Shown here: piece after piece, positions 20,228-33,900 of the stretch | Layout: the number at the start of each line of letters is the position of its first letter | How positions within the stretch are numbered: position 1 is the stretch's first letter | NCBI GenBank assembly: GCA_028554645.1 | Contig: JAQOOI010000064.1 | Location: 2,852,001 to 2,916,000, forward strand | DNA: 64,000 bases | Source of the DNA: Omphalotus guepiniiformis | Taxonomy: Eukaryota; Basidiomycota; Agaricomycetes; Agaricales; Omphalotaceae | Reading direction: 5' to 3' | Translations under genes and position numbers: made by a program | Notes under the pieces: generated by a model | What the model saw: only the letters and a program-made list of their open reading frames with translations | The model's database searches: none | Told to the model about the DNA's origin: nothing

Positions 20228-22045
20228 ATGGAATTCCTTGAAACTCTTCAACCAGGTCTAAATCACCGCGCTCATGGTGATGATTCGACATCTCCACCTT
20301 CATCTCAAGCAGTGCCGCACCCTGAAACAAAAACGAAGCCGCACGAACATTTCATCGATAGGGTACTTGGAGGAATCGGAGGAGATAAAGGTGATGCGGC
20401 GCAGACGTCAAAAGACACGATGGCTAGTAGTAGTAGCGCTCAGCCCAACCCTGCGGCTGCTGCCACATCACCTGTTCCTGCTGAACAATCGAGACATGAA
20501 TTGATGGGGAAACTAGCGGACGCATTGCATTTTGGAGGTCCGGCAGAGGAACAACGTGAAGCTCAAAGTTCCACAAAGGAACATGAGCAAAAACACCAAC
20601 TTCAATCTGCAGCTGTCGAACAGAAGGAACATCATGGGTTATTGCATAAACTATCATCTAATTTCACAACGAGTCAGCAAACTCTTAATCCTCAAAACCC
20701 AGTCCTTGCCCGGAAGCCTGAGTCCGTTCCGCCTTTGACGACTGCTCCTGTTCCTGAGGCTGGTCCGGGTCCATTGGAGAGACTTCAAGGCGCTTTGGGT
20801 TTGACTCATGAGCATTCGCAGGCTCCTACTGTTTCTTCACCTCCTCCCCAAGTGCCGGCGCCGGGGAAACAAGGATTCTTCGGGAACATTTTCGGAGACC
20901 AGCCAGCGCCCGCACCAATGGTACTTCCTCCGCAGCCTCCCCCATCTGCTGAACACGGACATGAAGGGTTGAAGGATATAATCAGTGGGGTCTTTGATGG
21001 CGGTAAGAAGAGGAAGGAGGAAGAGGCGGCCCGGGAGGAGGAGAGGAGGAGGATAGCGCAGGCTTTGGCTGAAGAAGAGGCTAGGAAACGAGAGCATCAT
21101 CATCATGTCGAGGATGCTTTGAGTAAACTTGGGCTTGGGGGAGGACATTATAAGGAGCAGGAAGAAGTACCGAATGTACCACCTCCGAAGGTGTCAGAGT
21201 CGAGTTTACTGGATCGAATTGGGTTCACGGTGGGGCATACCGCGGCGGTGGCTCCACCGAAACAGGAGCCTGAGCACGAGTCGGGGAGTTTAGTTGATAG
21301 AGTTGGGGATGCGATTGGGTTGTATCGGAAGGATGAGGAGATGAAGGGCAAGTCGGATGCCAGTGGAAAGGCGCAACTTGAAGGGCAGAGTTCAATTGTG
21401 GATAAAATTGAGGCGGCTGTTCATGATATTCACCATAACTCACCGTGGCCAGGACATTCGTCAAAGGAGGACTCCGTGCCACCGAAAGATACGAAGCTGG
21501 TGGATAAAATCGAGAATGCCCTAGGTCATGGTCTTCATCAGAAGTCGGAGAAGCCGCCGTGGCGGACGGAACCCGAGACGCTTGTTGAGAAAATTGAGTC
21601 GGTGGTTCATGATCATCGACATAGTAGGGAGGAGGAAGAGAAAGAAGTGAGTTTGCAGGATAGGATAAGTAGTGCTCTTGGGTTTCAGGAGAAGAAGAAG
21701 AAAGAAGATGGGTTTTATGTCTTCTTGATTGGTTGTTATCGTTATTCATTCAGAGTTCTACTCTTTACCTTCAACAGATGGGTTAGATAAAAGTAAGTCT
21801 TTCCCGCCGGGCCCCTTCAGTCTTCCATATCCCTCTCAGTGGGCTAAATACTTATTCACTCCCCCGGGTTCAATACAGCCATCGACTTTGTCCAAGAACA
21901 CATCCTTCATCAAGGGACACAATCGAACGAGTCTTTCGTTGAGCAGATGAAGGACGAACAGATTGCTAAGGCTATCAGGGCGCAGTATAAGTATGCGACG
22001 GGGCATGAGTTTCCGATTAAGGAGCACTGTGATAAGGATAAGTAA
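20228..22045 (+). CDS. Hydrophilic protein with repeated amphipathic LVDKIE-type helices
   Basis: The main exon runs from 20228 to about 21711. It encodes a Gln/Pro/His/Glu-rich protein. A short amphipathic motif of the form [LV]-[DE]-[KR]-[IV]-x3-[AV] recurs at least six times (FIDRVLGGI, LLDRIGFTV, LVDRVGDAI, IVDKIEAAV, LVDKIENAL, LQDRISSAL). A charged Arg/Glu helix lies at 21005-21090. The last exon (21879-22045) encodes a conserved-looking tail (IDFVQEHILHQG...) ending at TAA 22043-22045, after an intron 21793-21878. The join between the main exon and the small exon ending at 21792 is unclear: the frame wants 70 nt removed between two GATGGGTT copies (21707 and 21777), but no register gives GT..AG. 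I do not know the function. The repeats resemble membrane-surface-binding or stress-type proteins. Confidence 0.75.
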
Positions 22046-22910
22046 AGGGGGAGCGAGAAGGGAAGTTCGGAGGATGTTGCAATGATTGGTGGGGTAGAGG
22101 ATCTCATGGCCATGCGGAGGGCAAGCGAGGTGCTGGGGCAGTCGAGTGATTGGTGAGGGCGAGTCAATATGTGTACTTGACTAACAATGCACGGGTCTGC
22201 CGGTGGCACGCATATAAGGACTGGGATGTACGCAATGTAAGTACGTGAATGGGAAGAATACACAAGCCAGTTGTCGAATTCCTCTTACGGGTCCGTGGCT
22301 GAATGGGAGTCGCCCGAGTCACCTGTGTATGTTCCTAGTCAGGCTCAAGAACTTGAAATGACCTTGTTTGTGAATCCGACGGGCTAACATGTGTCTATCG
22401 CGGAAGGAAAACGAGTTGGGTTCTTATCGTGCATCAGGACCTTGCGCATATTTCATCAATTACTGACTCGGACAGTATTGATTTTCGAGTCGTCAGAGTC
22501 AGTGACTTTGGAATGAGGTGACTCTAAACCTGAATTTGTCGAGGAGAATCAAACAGAACAGCCTCGTGTTACTTGGAACTAACATACAAACACCCTTTCA
22601 GAGAGAACTAACTAAAGGATTGAAGAAAGTGCCGGCACAAAATTGGCAACAAAAACTTCCGGCTTGCTATTCTGAAAGAGATCAGTGGTGGCTTATTGTG
22701 GTTGTGATTCTGATGTTAGTACTAGCTGTAGGACTTTGAAAAGATAACAGCATCTATTTCATCCCATATCATGATGGCGACTTTGGTATCAACGTGGTCT
22801 ATAAGTACACACAAACTAACGCAGAGGTTCTAAGTAATACGGTACAAAATATGATGATAGGTATATGTATTCAGCAACCCTTGACTAGTGACTTGCGGGA
22901 CAAACAAAAT
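22046..22910. other. Intergenic region, no gene seen
   Basis: Short frames only. A 73-codon frame at 22518-22739 ends in a hydrophobic segment but has no other support. The region separates the tails of two convergent genes. Confidence 0.45.
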
Positions 22911-25709
22911 TCACTTATCCGAATCAAACGCCTTCGCTTGAATGTTATACATCTTGCAGTACTCTCCATTCCACGCAATCAGTTCAGAGTGTGTTCCAAA
23001 CTCCGCGACTTTGCCATCCTTCATACACCTATGTATCACAAAACGGTCAAAAGTTCTCGTCAGCAGCAACACTCGGAAATGAAATACAAAAAGAAGTTTC
23101 CATACAAGATTTTGTCCGCATGTTTAGTGAGATGTCCAAATCTATGTGTTACGAATAACATCGTTTTACCCTTCCTCGCTTCGCGGAGATTATTGAAAAG
23201 GTTTAATTCCCCTTCTGGATCAAGGGCGGAGCTAGGTTCATCGACAGCTACGAACTTGACTTGGTTAGAGTTGAACCTCATGAACGTCCTAGCGCTGTAC
23301 ACGGATTGTTAGTGTAAAGTAGGTCCCAACCAAGGGGGGGCACTTGTGACTTACGCTACTAATCGCTGCCTTTCACCACCTAAGAATAGTAGCAAGTGTC
23401 AGATTGTTTGGCATTTCGGTGTCACTAGAAGATTGGAAGAAAAATGACCACTCACCAGACACTTCGGTTGACTTTCTGAGTTCTTTGAGAACCATGGCCA
23501 ACTCCGTTTCATCTTTTTCCTCCACATTGACCCCATACTGAATCGAACATGGGTCCAACACTGTCTTCATACCCATACTTAGCTTGCTCAAGATTTCATC
23601 CGCACCACCCTTCTTCGCAGCTTCTGTGATTAAATCGATATCGTGCACAGCCTCAGGGTATCCCAGCCCGATGTTCTCTTCAATAGAGAGAGGGTAGAGC
23701 TGGTGGTCCTGCGTAAGGGCCGCTATACATCTCCGCAACTCCGCGATCCTGAAATTCTTTATATCCTCGCCGTCCACGAGGACCGTTCCTTCCTTGGCGT
23801 CGTATAGCCGAGTAAGCAGTTTCACAAACGTCGACTTGCCGGATCCATTAGCGCCCACAATGACGACCAATTCCCCTGGCTCGATGCGAAAGGAGACATC
23901 TTCGAGTGCTTTCGCGTCTTGTTCGCTTCCCGGATAGGAAAATGATACGTTACTGTTGACAAAGAACATGAGTTTGTTAACATGTTTGAGGACAGGAGCC
24001 TCTTTAAATGAAAGGGAGAGACGGACCGTAACTCGAGGGCCATGCCTTTCTCAGAATGTTTCTCAGGTGGATAAGGTAGGTCACCGTCCTTGACGATATT
24101 CGTCCCTTTCTCCAAATCATATAGTTGCTGTACCCGACTGACATTTTGTCGTACGGAGTCAGCTTCGCTGTAGATGTCCCAAAAGGACCATCTCAAGAGA
24201 GTTGCAGATTGCTGCAAAGAAGCAATAGTCGAAACACTGATGTTCGAAGGACTCAGCAACGCTATTGCGGCATAGTACATCTATAAGTATTAGGCGGAGT
24301 TGGGTTACAAGCACTTGAATCAGTTCTAGGGGAAATATTAGCAGCAACAAAGGAAAGACTAACCACAGGAAAGTCCCCAATGATGTTAGCAACGACATCT
24401 ACAGTGGGCGACTGCATATTACTATACTGATATTCGGGATAATCTATCGAAGTATCTCCAAGTGCCTTGCGTGATTTGCGAAATTCTAAGAGAAGTAATT
24501 AGGTATCATGAAAGTTCATATCGAAGAGAATCTTCCTTACCTGTAATGATGTACTGAACCAAGTTTCCGCTTAGAATATCCATTCTGTAGCTCTTGTCTG
24601 TAAGTCCGGTCAGTGAACGCATCCTTAGAAAATCCGAGTTGTTGGCCTCAACAACTCTTGCTGAAAGAAGAAGATTTAATGTCAAGCGAGGGGCTTCATA
24701 GAAGGAGACCAAAGGGACCCACGAAAAGCCCATAACGTGTGCTGCACAAACGTATTAATGACAGGCTTTGCGATGCAGAGTATGGCAAACGTGATGCCGT
24801 GATTTCCAGAGCGGGCAATGTGAAATATGAAGCCGAGCTGGCTGACAACGGCGAACGAATGCGCGACTAGATCCATGAGCGACATGAAGGTGTACCATGG
24901 CACCCTTGCAGAAAGGTGTTCATCGCTCAAATTCTCTAGTCAATCATTAGGTTAGCAGATACAAGTTACGAAAGAGATAAGTAATTACCTTGAACTGAAG
25001 GAAGGTCCATCTTTAGCCTCGCTAAATGAAAAGGACGTGTCATCAAGAAGAGGCAACAAAGAGCATGAGGAGGAAAACGCACATATGAGTAAATAATCAT
25101 CGTAATGGTGGACGACTCTATTTTGCACCCGTGGCTTCAACGTGCGACTGGTGGGGTAAAGATTTGTCCGTGAGTATTAGTCGGAGAATAAAATCAATGC
25201 AAACGAAGGACACACCTCCAATATTGAATTAAGGATGAAGTGATAACAAATATTACTCGAGATAGCACTGCATAGATAATGGCGTGTGCATCTACGCTGC
25301 GTTCTGTCAAGCCGATTTCAATCTTGAAGAGACAGTGAGGAAATTTTCAACTCAAGACAGACGTCTGCAGAAAAGAACTCACGATACGTAGCAGTCTAGT
25401 TTCCAAACCCAATAACGCTACTCGTTCGATTGAATCCCACACATTTACCAATGCCATGAGGATGATGAGATTCGGGGCAAGCGCAAAGATGTCTCGAACG
25501 AGTCGTTCGAGGATTTTGAATCCCGAAACCCAATCTTCGAAATAAGTCTTCGGATCGAAGTCAAACAAAGAGAACACGGTCCGCTGAATGGAGACGCGAT
25601 ACACCCCGAGTTGCAAGGTCTCGACGATAGTCTTTGGTTGCCTACGAGCCTGCTTTTCACTTGCTTTCTTCGAAGACAAAGGAGAGTCTTTCTTGCTTGT
25701 TGCCGTCAT
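22911..25709 (-). CDS. Half-size ABC transporter (membrane domain plus ATPase), multi-exon
   Basis: The protein is an ATP-driven exporter subunit with one membrane domain and one nucleotide-binding domain. The start is placed at ATG 25709 (MTATSKKD). Exons with membrane segments occur at about 25709-25380, 24930-24700, 24660-24540 and 24420-24030. The ATPase carries Walker A GANGSGKST (about 23830-23855), the Q-loop region TQDHQLYP, signature SGGERQRL, Walker B FVAVDEPSSALD (about 23220-23255) and the H-loop FVTHR (about 23145). The signature is split by an intron: the exon ending near 23455 gives ..EVSG and the next exon, near 23380, begins GGERQR. The last exon (CMKDGKVAEFGTHSEL...) ends at TGA 22911-22913. 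The layout matches ABCB-type half transporters. The substrate is unknown. Exon limits are approximate. Confidence 0.85.
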
Positions 25710-28006
25710 TTGCGTATTAGAGAGATAAACAAGAACAAGGGGGGTGTTCACGATTCCAAAGGCCGACCTGACCTAAATACTTGGACGGAGCTCGAAATTT
25801 TTTTCCTCTATGGCGATGTAGTACAGATGTAGTACAGACCAGGCGCGAACGGCCGAGGTAAATTGTGTAAGTCCGAGTCAAACGAATCAAACGAGTCAAA
25901 ACTCCTTGAATGGAAGATATACTAAAGTTACGTACGAGCAACGCCTCATGCATCCAGGTCAGAAGATCTGTGTCCAGGTTCTCCAGGATCTTACCCGTCA
26001 TTAAAAGGAGTTTTGTGGTAAAAGAGCGCCATTCTTACTATCTGACGCCCACCCAGCGCCCACTGAAGAAACCCTGGCAAGGCTTGAAGCTTGAGGTTCG
26101 GAACGGTTTGATATTAGGTCAATCATCGATGTTTAGACGGTACCTTGACGGTTCTTGACCATCGATGCACGAAGTTGAGTCAGAACTGGTAGTGAAATGT
26201 AACTGTAGTTGTGCTCAGGGTCAGGCGCTTATATACGCCACGTGTCAATGATTGACGGCAGGCACTTTATACACCTGCCTTTCTCAGCGCCGAACACCGA
26301 TGTCTATGCAGAATACTGATAACCTCTAAGTAGACAATTTTTTCGACGACTACATCCGTCGTGCTCGGTAGCAAAAAGTGTACAGTGCAAACTCTGAGTC
26401 AAAACTTATACCTCGGGGAGTTACGGCCACTCAGGCAATTCAAAATTCAGCGCTGCGCAGCGCTCATCTCAATGTCGATGGCCTCGGCAATGAGAATTGA
26501 AGTACTGAACCCCGTCTAGTCTTTAGACATTCACAGCAATACGGTGAGCGCTAGATGCCTGTTCTTTGCAGATGATGATTATCACGACTGTAATAGCGGC
26601 ACGCGCTAATGGTCCAGATACTTCTATGATGAAGTGCATAGCCTATCTGTAAATTGGAGAAGCTTCGAAGACGCACTTTGTAAAGATCCGACAGCGCTCC
26701 CGACAATCGCAGATCAAGTCACCCGGGAAATCTTTCGGTACTCCACATTTCAGTACGAGAAGTTGAATCATTCTCAAATGCGACCGTGCAAGGTGCGCGC
26801 AAGGTAATTCGCAGCCTCTGATCGTAGAACGTGCATAGTCACGGTCTTGCATGATACCAATCCTTGATGGCAAGATGGGAAGAAGTGTAATTGTCTATGT
26901 AGCAAAGCTGTCAATGCGGGAGCCTGAAGGGGAGAATGGAGCGGTATGGGTTGATCATCATGAATCATGGCCTAGTGTAGTTGACGGGTTTACGCGCCAA
27001 ATGAATCGACTGTTTCCATTTATATTCACTTCTTCCGCCTCAATCAAAGCCTCGGTCTACTCATCTCCACACTGAGCCTCCGCCTCGTACGCTGCCTTCG
27101 TAAGGCTCCAAAGAACAACTCGCCGTGACATTCCAGGTTGATCGGTAGACGAATGTTCATATGTGGAGCCGGAGAAAGAGGAGGAGATGTGAAAGTATGA
27201 CGAAGGAGACCAGTTGAACAAACAACTCAACTCGACGACCGGTAACGGGACTAACAAACGATGAGTTATTTACGCTCTTCTAATCGTACACACTGGTTTT
27301 AGAATGACCAAATCATCTGCGGATTGAACTATTCCTTCGTATTGGACACCTAAAAAACATTGAAGAAGTGAACATTTCAACTTTTGTCAAATGTGCTCAC
27401 CTCCTCCGAAATATGTCGCTCTGAACTTCGACTCTCTTGTGAAATACGCGAAAAGCCATCTTCTATTGCGCTCTCGGACGCGTTTACATCACGACCGTCA
27501 CTGACGTGTATGTATGCTGAATTCTAGCGTCTCGTGTCGTGTGGTCTGTAAGTATCGAAGATAATTGAATCAGCGGATCTGGCAGTAGAGCACAGCCAAA
27601 CGGAATGAGAACTTACCGGCATTGCACCAGTACATATGACGTTCGTGCACTCGATTTCCTGATTATGTATAGCCCTTAAGTCTGTACGGGAGTTGAGGCT
27701 ATTGAAACAAGCTAGCTGGTAAACTTCGATTCAGCCGAAGAAAGAAGGATCTGAACCTGGCTAATAAGTTATTGCTATAAACTACAATTCGAGGCAAGAG
27801 GGTATAGATAAGAACAAAAAGCAATCGGTCTTAAAAGTATCTTACCTTTTGGTACGACCATCATGAGCGCGAGCCAAATATCTTCAAGGGCAGTTTAATC
27901 CCATGGCTGTTCGGCCTTGATCGGACAAAGAATGTAGATACATACAGGTGTTTGTCAACGTAAGAATCTGTTAATGTCCGAATCAGCCGCAAGTTGTAAT
28001 GACCAT
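25710..28006. other. Intergenic region of 2.3 kb without a supported gene
   Basis: Only short scattered frames are present. A minus-strand piece at 27060-27190 (SFSGSTYEHSS...) could be the end of a small gene, but no companion exons were found. I see no terminal inverted repeats or RNA genes here. Confidence 0.4.
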
Positions 28007-29088
28007 TCAGAGAAGACGAACGCATATCAACATCGCAACGCCGATAGCACTGTGAGTTGAATTTGCTATCAATTTGCGATCAAAGAATTCATTGCGCCAG
28101 GAAGAACGTACCTGCTGATCAACCCCGTTTCTGAAGAACAAGTCAACTCTAACGCATTTCCCAGAGACCCACAGTATACACACCAATTGTCCATAGAATG
28201 AGTTTATCCACAATGACTCGAGTACTGAAACGCGACACGACTCATTATTTAATCTGCCCGAATGGAAAGCCCTGAGCTCACGTCGCAAGGAAAGACAAAC
28301 ACACCTTTTATACGCATCCGATTTACGTACTGCTAAAGAGTACACCAGCGTCACAGTCACTGAGAGGTCTCCAGCAAATCCAGCAGCCAATGCAAAAACC
28401 GCGAACCAGACCCACTTCTGTAGGTATACTTCATATGGTGAGATCATAGCTGTGACTGCTGCGCCTATCTTTGTGCCAATTGATAGTGTTTGAAGGACAA
28501 TGAGGACAGCGGGGATCCAAGAGCGGCGCGTGAGCATGTGGATTCGATAGATGAAGTAAATTTGCACTGAAGGAGAACCCTGAGACGTGCTCGAGGCTTA
28601 GAGTGAGTGTGTAGAAGACTTACCAATAGAGTTCATGAGACATGGGAAAATGATACTGGTTTCGAGCGACACAGGTGTGTCTTGTGAATTTGATGGGTGC
28701 TCAATTCTTGTTATTGTATCGATATACAGAGTGTTGAAACTGCAAATGGTGTGTGCTAGCTCGAGTAACCTGGCAAGGAATCATTTGTCAAGGTCGTACC
28801 AAAACAAAGAGAGAGCGTACGCACCAGACAATGATGACCTGTTAAGAATACATTAGAAATCAAGGAAACATGAAGTAGAAATATGTATACGAACCAGTGA
28901 CTTGATCCACCGTGGATCGTGAGGAAACGACTTGAAATACACATACGACTGAGCTATCATCACGCCAAACAGTATAGCGGATATCAACACTCCTATCTCT
29001 AGCGCACCTAAACGCGAATCAGTAACTTCCTGGGAACGAAAAGAATGTATAGCGGCTACTTACCTGTTGTCGCATCAAAGGAAGGCAT
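28007..29088 (-). CDS. Seven-TM DUF6534-like membrane protein, possibly C-terminally short
   Basis: The start is ATG 29088 with a short first exon (MPSFDATTG), then GALEIGVLISAILFGV and further hydrophobic segments. The largest exon (about 28570-28300) encodes IYFIYRIHMLTRRSWIP, a helix ending in MISPYEVYL, and FAGDLSVTVTLVYSL. A later exon gives IVDKLILWTIETGL, reached by splicing at 28188 and 28136, a segment typical of this basidiomycete family. Members are predicted plasma-membrane proteins of unknown function. The frame stops at 28007 right after the last membrane helix. Family members usually continue with a cytosolic tail, so this copy may be truncated or have an exon I could not place. 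Confidence 0.7.
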
Positions 29089-30020
29089 TTGCGGCTTGTT
29101 CAACGGTAGTACTCCGTCGAGTAAGAATCTGAGCAGGAGGAACGATTAAACGTTTTAAGTCAGTTTATAAGCACAAAATCCGAGTATTCCGCTCCAGTAT
29201 CAAAGCCTCATGTCCTATCGACAGCTCCTGGAACCGCATTCAACTGCACTTCTACTTGAATGACCACCTCATGATGCCATTACGCCTCCCTCCATCATAC
29301 TGTTTGTAGTTGCCTGTAGTGGCGCGTATAAACCGAACACAACGGAGTCGAGGCTGATTGAATAAATGGATTTGTTCATGTTTCCACTGGACCATAGAGT
29401 CGGCGTAATCTACGATGAGAATCATCGAGAAGGGGTAAAAAACGCCTCAGAAGCTGCGGTATGGTCGATATCAGGAGTATGACTGTGCATATATAAGACA
29501 GAGAGCATGCTTGTAGCGAATAGCAAATATATGGTGCAAAAGCTATGTCTTCTTGGTCTGTACCATGTCCAAGGAAGAGAAGACGCATAACTTGCGCTGG
29601 AACCAGAAGTTCGGACCGCCAATTCCGGCAAGAACGGCCTGAATTTCGGCCGGCCGCAGCACTACGCGTCTCTGAGTCTTTACTCCCGCCTGCTTCAGGC
29701 CTGCTTGCATCGAGAATCTGCGATTCTGAATACCTGGGTATATATGTTCGCATATATCTAGGAAGACCTGGATAGTCGTGAAATGGTAAAACGATAGTAC
29801 GTTCTTATCAGCGGTCTCCTAGTTCCCAGACACCAAGATTTACGATACATTTTTCAGCCTTCGCTAAATCGTCAAAATCGTTGCATACTACATACCCATA
29901 AGCTGGCTTTCAGTAGAGTTATGCATCTGGCAAAATATGATTAGGAGGATTTTGCGTGTTCGGTTTGTCGAATGCCAGTCCATGAATTCTCATTCTATTC
30001 CACTCACATTGTAGACCGGT
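29089..30020. other. Intergenic region, no gene seen
   Basis: Frames of up to 125 codons at 29376-29753 overlap on both strands and show no family features. A GC-rich patch with GGCCGGCCG lies near 29650. Confidence 0.4.
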
Positions 30021-30089
30021 GACCGATCCCTCTGAGAGGTTTTGACTAAAGTCAGCTGCCACAGGCAGAACCTCGTCAGAGGGATCGGT
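30021..30089. repeat. Long imperfect hairpin
   Basis: ACCGATCCCTCTGAGAGG near 30022 is nearly the reverse complement of CCTCGTCAGAGGGATCGGT near 30071, with about 30 bases between. The hairpin abuts the left arm of the inverted repeat that begins at 30087. Confidence 0.65.
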
Positions 30090-30705
30090 AAAACGGGTTT
30101 TGCCGAAGCAGGGGACAGAACTTGATCGAAAAGTATTACTAATTCTCCGCTTTAGGATATTCTCCCTTCGGGGATATGACCTAATGAAGTAATGCCATCA
30201 GAATGTCCAAACCGCACGTCGTCTTCGCGCCGCTTGCTGCCATGATAAGCAGTGGCTACCTTCTGAGTTGTGGCTATCTTGCAAGTCTTCTCTATGTTGA
30301 TACTAGTCGTGTCGAAAATGTACTTGTGCCAGCAGCTAATATAACGATTTCTTCGTTGCTCTTATCACCGACTGAGAATCCGAGTCAGCACAGATAGCTC
30401 GAGCATCTCTACATCATTCATGAGATTTTCAAGTGAAGGAAGTTGGAAGGAAGGCTTGCAGCATTGAGCCAGAGGACTTGATTGCAGCCCTGAGCAAGAG
30501 AATTCCAACGACTGAGGGGACAGATTGGTTTTATTCCATGAACGGTGGTACCGGGGTGGTACACTGTGTATGTTCCACTTCACCGCCAAAATACTGATTA
30601 GATAGCGATTAGCTATGTATGGGTATATCTCCGAATGTACTTGTTCCTAATTGGGAGCTCGATCGATCAAGTTCTGTTCCCTGCCTCGGCAAAACCCGTT
30701 TTACC
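30087..30705. mobile_element. Terminal-inverted-repeat element, about 620 bp (MITE-like)
   Basis: Arms of 42 bp at 30087-30128 and 30664-30705 match in inverted orientation with two mismatches. Each outer end begins GGTAAAACGGGTTTTGCC, itself nearly self-complementary. The interior has no transposase. No target duplication lies directly at the arms, but the 12-mer ACTCACATTGTA occurs as a direct repeat at 30002-30013 and 30711-30722, just outside. Superfamily is not assigned. Confidence 0.7.
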
Positions 30706-30986
30706 AAGCTACTCACATTGTACAATTCGTGTCTTTAGGCAGGACTCTCGTTAAATAAAAGTGTTTCATGTCTACAATTGACGTTGAGCGTCGACTTCTC
30801 CCGAATTCGGTCGATTAGCCGATTCTCGACCGTGACCAAGCGTATGGGTTGGTCTCATGATCATCGAGTGGTCACCATCGAATTCACCACCCTTACGATC
30901 ACGGTCAGCGGACCCCGCTTTCAAACATTCAAATTCAAGAGTATAAAGGTCGTCGATAGACTACCCTTCGGCCCTTCACGGACCTC

Positions 30987-33900
30987 ATGGTGTCGTCTCT
31001 GACTTTGCTGCTCTGGGGTGCAGCATACGCTGTCGCCGCCAGTGCAACTTGGGTGGAACCAGCTGTCCTCGACGCGTGTCCAGGATATAATCTTTCCAAC
31101 CCTGTCGTAGACGGCGCGAGCTTCAAAGCAAACCTTACCCTCGCCTCCGAAGCTTGCAATGTCTTTGGCACTGATATTGAAACGCTAACCATCGAGGTCA
31201 CGTATGAGACAGGTGTGGCTTCTTGGAATATTCTTATCAGTAATCTTCTACTGACATCTTGAGACAGAAACTCGTATTCACGTGAAGATAACGGATCCAT
31301 CGAATGCAAGATATGAAGTCCCCGAATCCGTACTCTCTCGGCCGAATATCACGATGAACTTGGTTCCTGAAAAAGCCGCTATCCAATTCAACTACACTTC
31401 ATCACCGTTCTCCTTCACCATCTTCCGTACCACGACGAACGAAGTTCTCTTCTCAACCGCTTCCCATCCCGTCATCTTTGAATCTCAGTATCTCCGCGTC
31501 AAAACTACCCTCCCTTCCAACGCCAACATCTACGGACTCGGCGAGCACACGCAACCTTTCCGCCTCCCTACACACAATACCACTCTCACCCTTTGGTCTC
31601 GAGATGCATATGAGATTCCTACCGGGACGAACCTTTACGGAAACCACCCAATCTATTTCGAACAACGGACCACCGGCACGCACGGGGTGTTTTTACTCAA
31701 TTCAAATGGGATGGATATCAAATTGAATGACACTGAGAGCGCCGACGGTGCCGTTGGTCTGGAATATAACGTTATCGGGGGCGTATTGGATTTCTACTTT
31801 TTAGCTGGTAGCGAGGATGATCCTCTGGAAGTCGCAAGACAGTACGCGGAAGTCGTTGGTGCACCTGCGGAGGTGCCGTATTGGAGCTTTGGTTTACACC
31901 AATGTCGTTTCGGTTATAACAGTGCGTTTCCGTCTTTTTGAAGTGTATAATGTAGTAGTCTTATTGCATCGTTGTTCAAAGGTTTCGTCGATGTAGCAGG
32001 AGTCATTACGAACTATTCTGCAGCGGAAATTCCATTAGAGACGATGTGGACAGATATTGGTGTGTGCCCAAGTACCACGCATAAAGAGTTTCGTATTGAC
32101 ATCTTCATCTCATCCCACAGATTATATGGACAGACGGCGCATCTTTACCGTTGACCCAAACTACTTCCCGTTATCCCGTATGCGTGAAATTGTCGACTAT
32201 TTGCACACCCATGACCAACATTTTGGTGAGTATCTCCGTTACTAATGAATGTCTTTGAAGATCCCTGATGATGTCTTGTAGTACTGATGACGGACCCGGC
32301 GGTCGCATATACCCCAGGACAAGGATATGGGCCTTACGATCGTGGAACGGAGATGGATATTTGGCTGAAGATGCCGAATGGGAGCTCTACTCTCGGCCTT
32401 GTGTGGCCAGGTGAGGTCTATTCCAATTCATTGGTTGATTGGCTGTACTCACACTGTATCTAGGTGTAACTGTCTTCCCTGGTGAGCGCATATACCCGCC
32501 CCCTCTTCGTCGAGGAATGCATTGACCCTTGTATAGACTGGTTTCACCCTTCGGTTCAAGAGTGAGTGCTATACTTCGAGTAACTGTCCTAGTATCGTCA
32601 TTAATGGTCGTAATAGCTACTGGTCAAACGAATTCCGTCTTTTCTACAACGCCACAGACGGCTTAGATATCGACGGGGCTTGGATTGATATGAACGAACC
32701 TTCGAACGTGAGTTTTCACAGCGGCGATGTGTCTCTAAAGTACTCATCACTTCACGCCTTCTCGCCAGTTCTGCGTTTTACCCTGTGAAGATCCGTTCCA
32801 ACAAGCCATCCAGCAGGCTCTTCCTCCGCCACGGACAGCTCCGATACCAGACCCCAATACCCCCATCTTCGTCAATACTACGTCGGTCAATCGCAAGAGG
32901 CAGGATACAGGAATCAACCTGTTGAATCCACCTTACGCTATCAATAATGCAGCGGGGGATTTGTCTTCGAAAACTGCTTGGGTCAGTGATATCTAGCTTC
33001 CTATTCCATTGCTAACCCACTGAAACACTCTTCCTTCACAATTTCAGACCAACTCAACGCACGCCAACGGACTCGTCGAATACGACACGCACAATCTTTA
33101 CGGAACGATGATGTCCGTCGCGACACACCTAGCAATGCTTGCTCGCCGACCAGGTCTCCGAACGCTCGTTATCACGCGCTCGACGTTCGCTGGCGCAGGC
33201 AAACATGTCGGCAAGTGGCTTGGTGACAATGCGAGCTTGTGGGAGCATTATCGGCTGAGTATTGCGGGGATGTTGGGTATGGCTGGAGTGTACCAGGTAC
33301 CGATGGTCGGGAGCGATATTTGTGGATATGCGGAGAATACGACGAGCACGCTTTGTGCGAGATGGGCGATGTTGGGTGGGTTTTATCCGTTCATGAGGAA
33401 TGTGAGTATCTTGTATCTTTTTGGGACGTGAGATGTTAAGGCTGATGAGGAATCATAATGCGGATACGTCGATAAGTCAGGAGTTTTATAGGTGGCCTGT
33501 AGTTGCGCAGGCTGCTAAGAATGTGCTGGATATTCGGTGTGTGTTCAGCTGAAGTGTTATATGCGTTCCATTGCTAATTTCTTCGATGTTAGTTATCGTC
33601 TGATGGATTATATCTACACCGCATTCCACCAAGCTCACCTTGACGGAACCCCTGTCCTTCAAGCACTCTGGTATCATTACTCCAAAGACCCTTCAACGTA
33701 CCCCATTGACCTCCAATTCTTCTTCGGCCCATCCATCCTCGTTTCCCCAGTCACAGAAGAAAATTCCACCAGCGTAACAATCTATCTCCCAAACGACACC
33801 TTCTACGATTTCCTCACGCTCACTCCCATCGTAGGCAACGGCACGAATGTAACGCTTACCGACGTAGACTTTACTCAGATTCCCGTGTACATCGCTAGCG

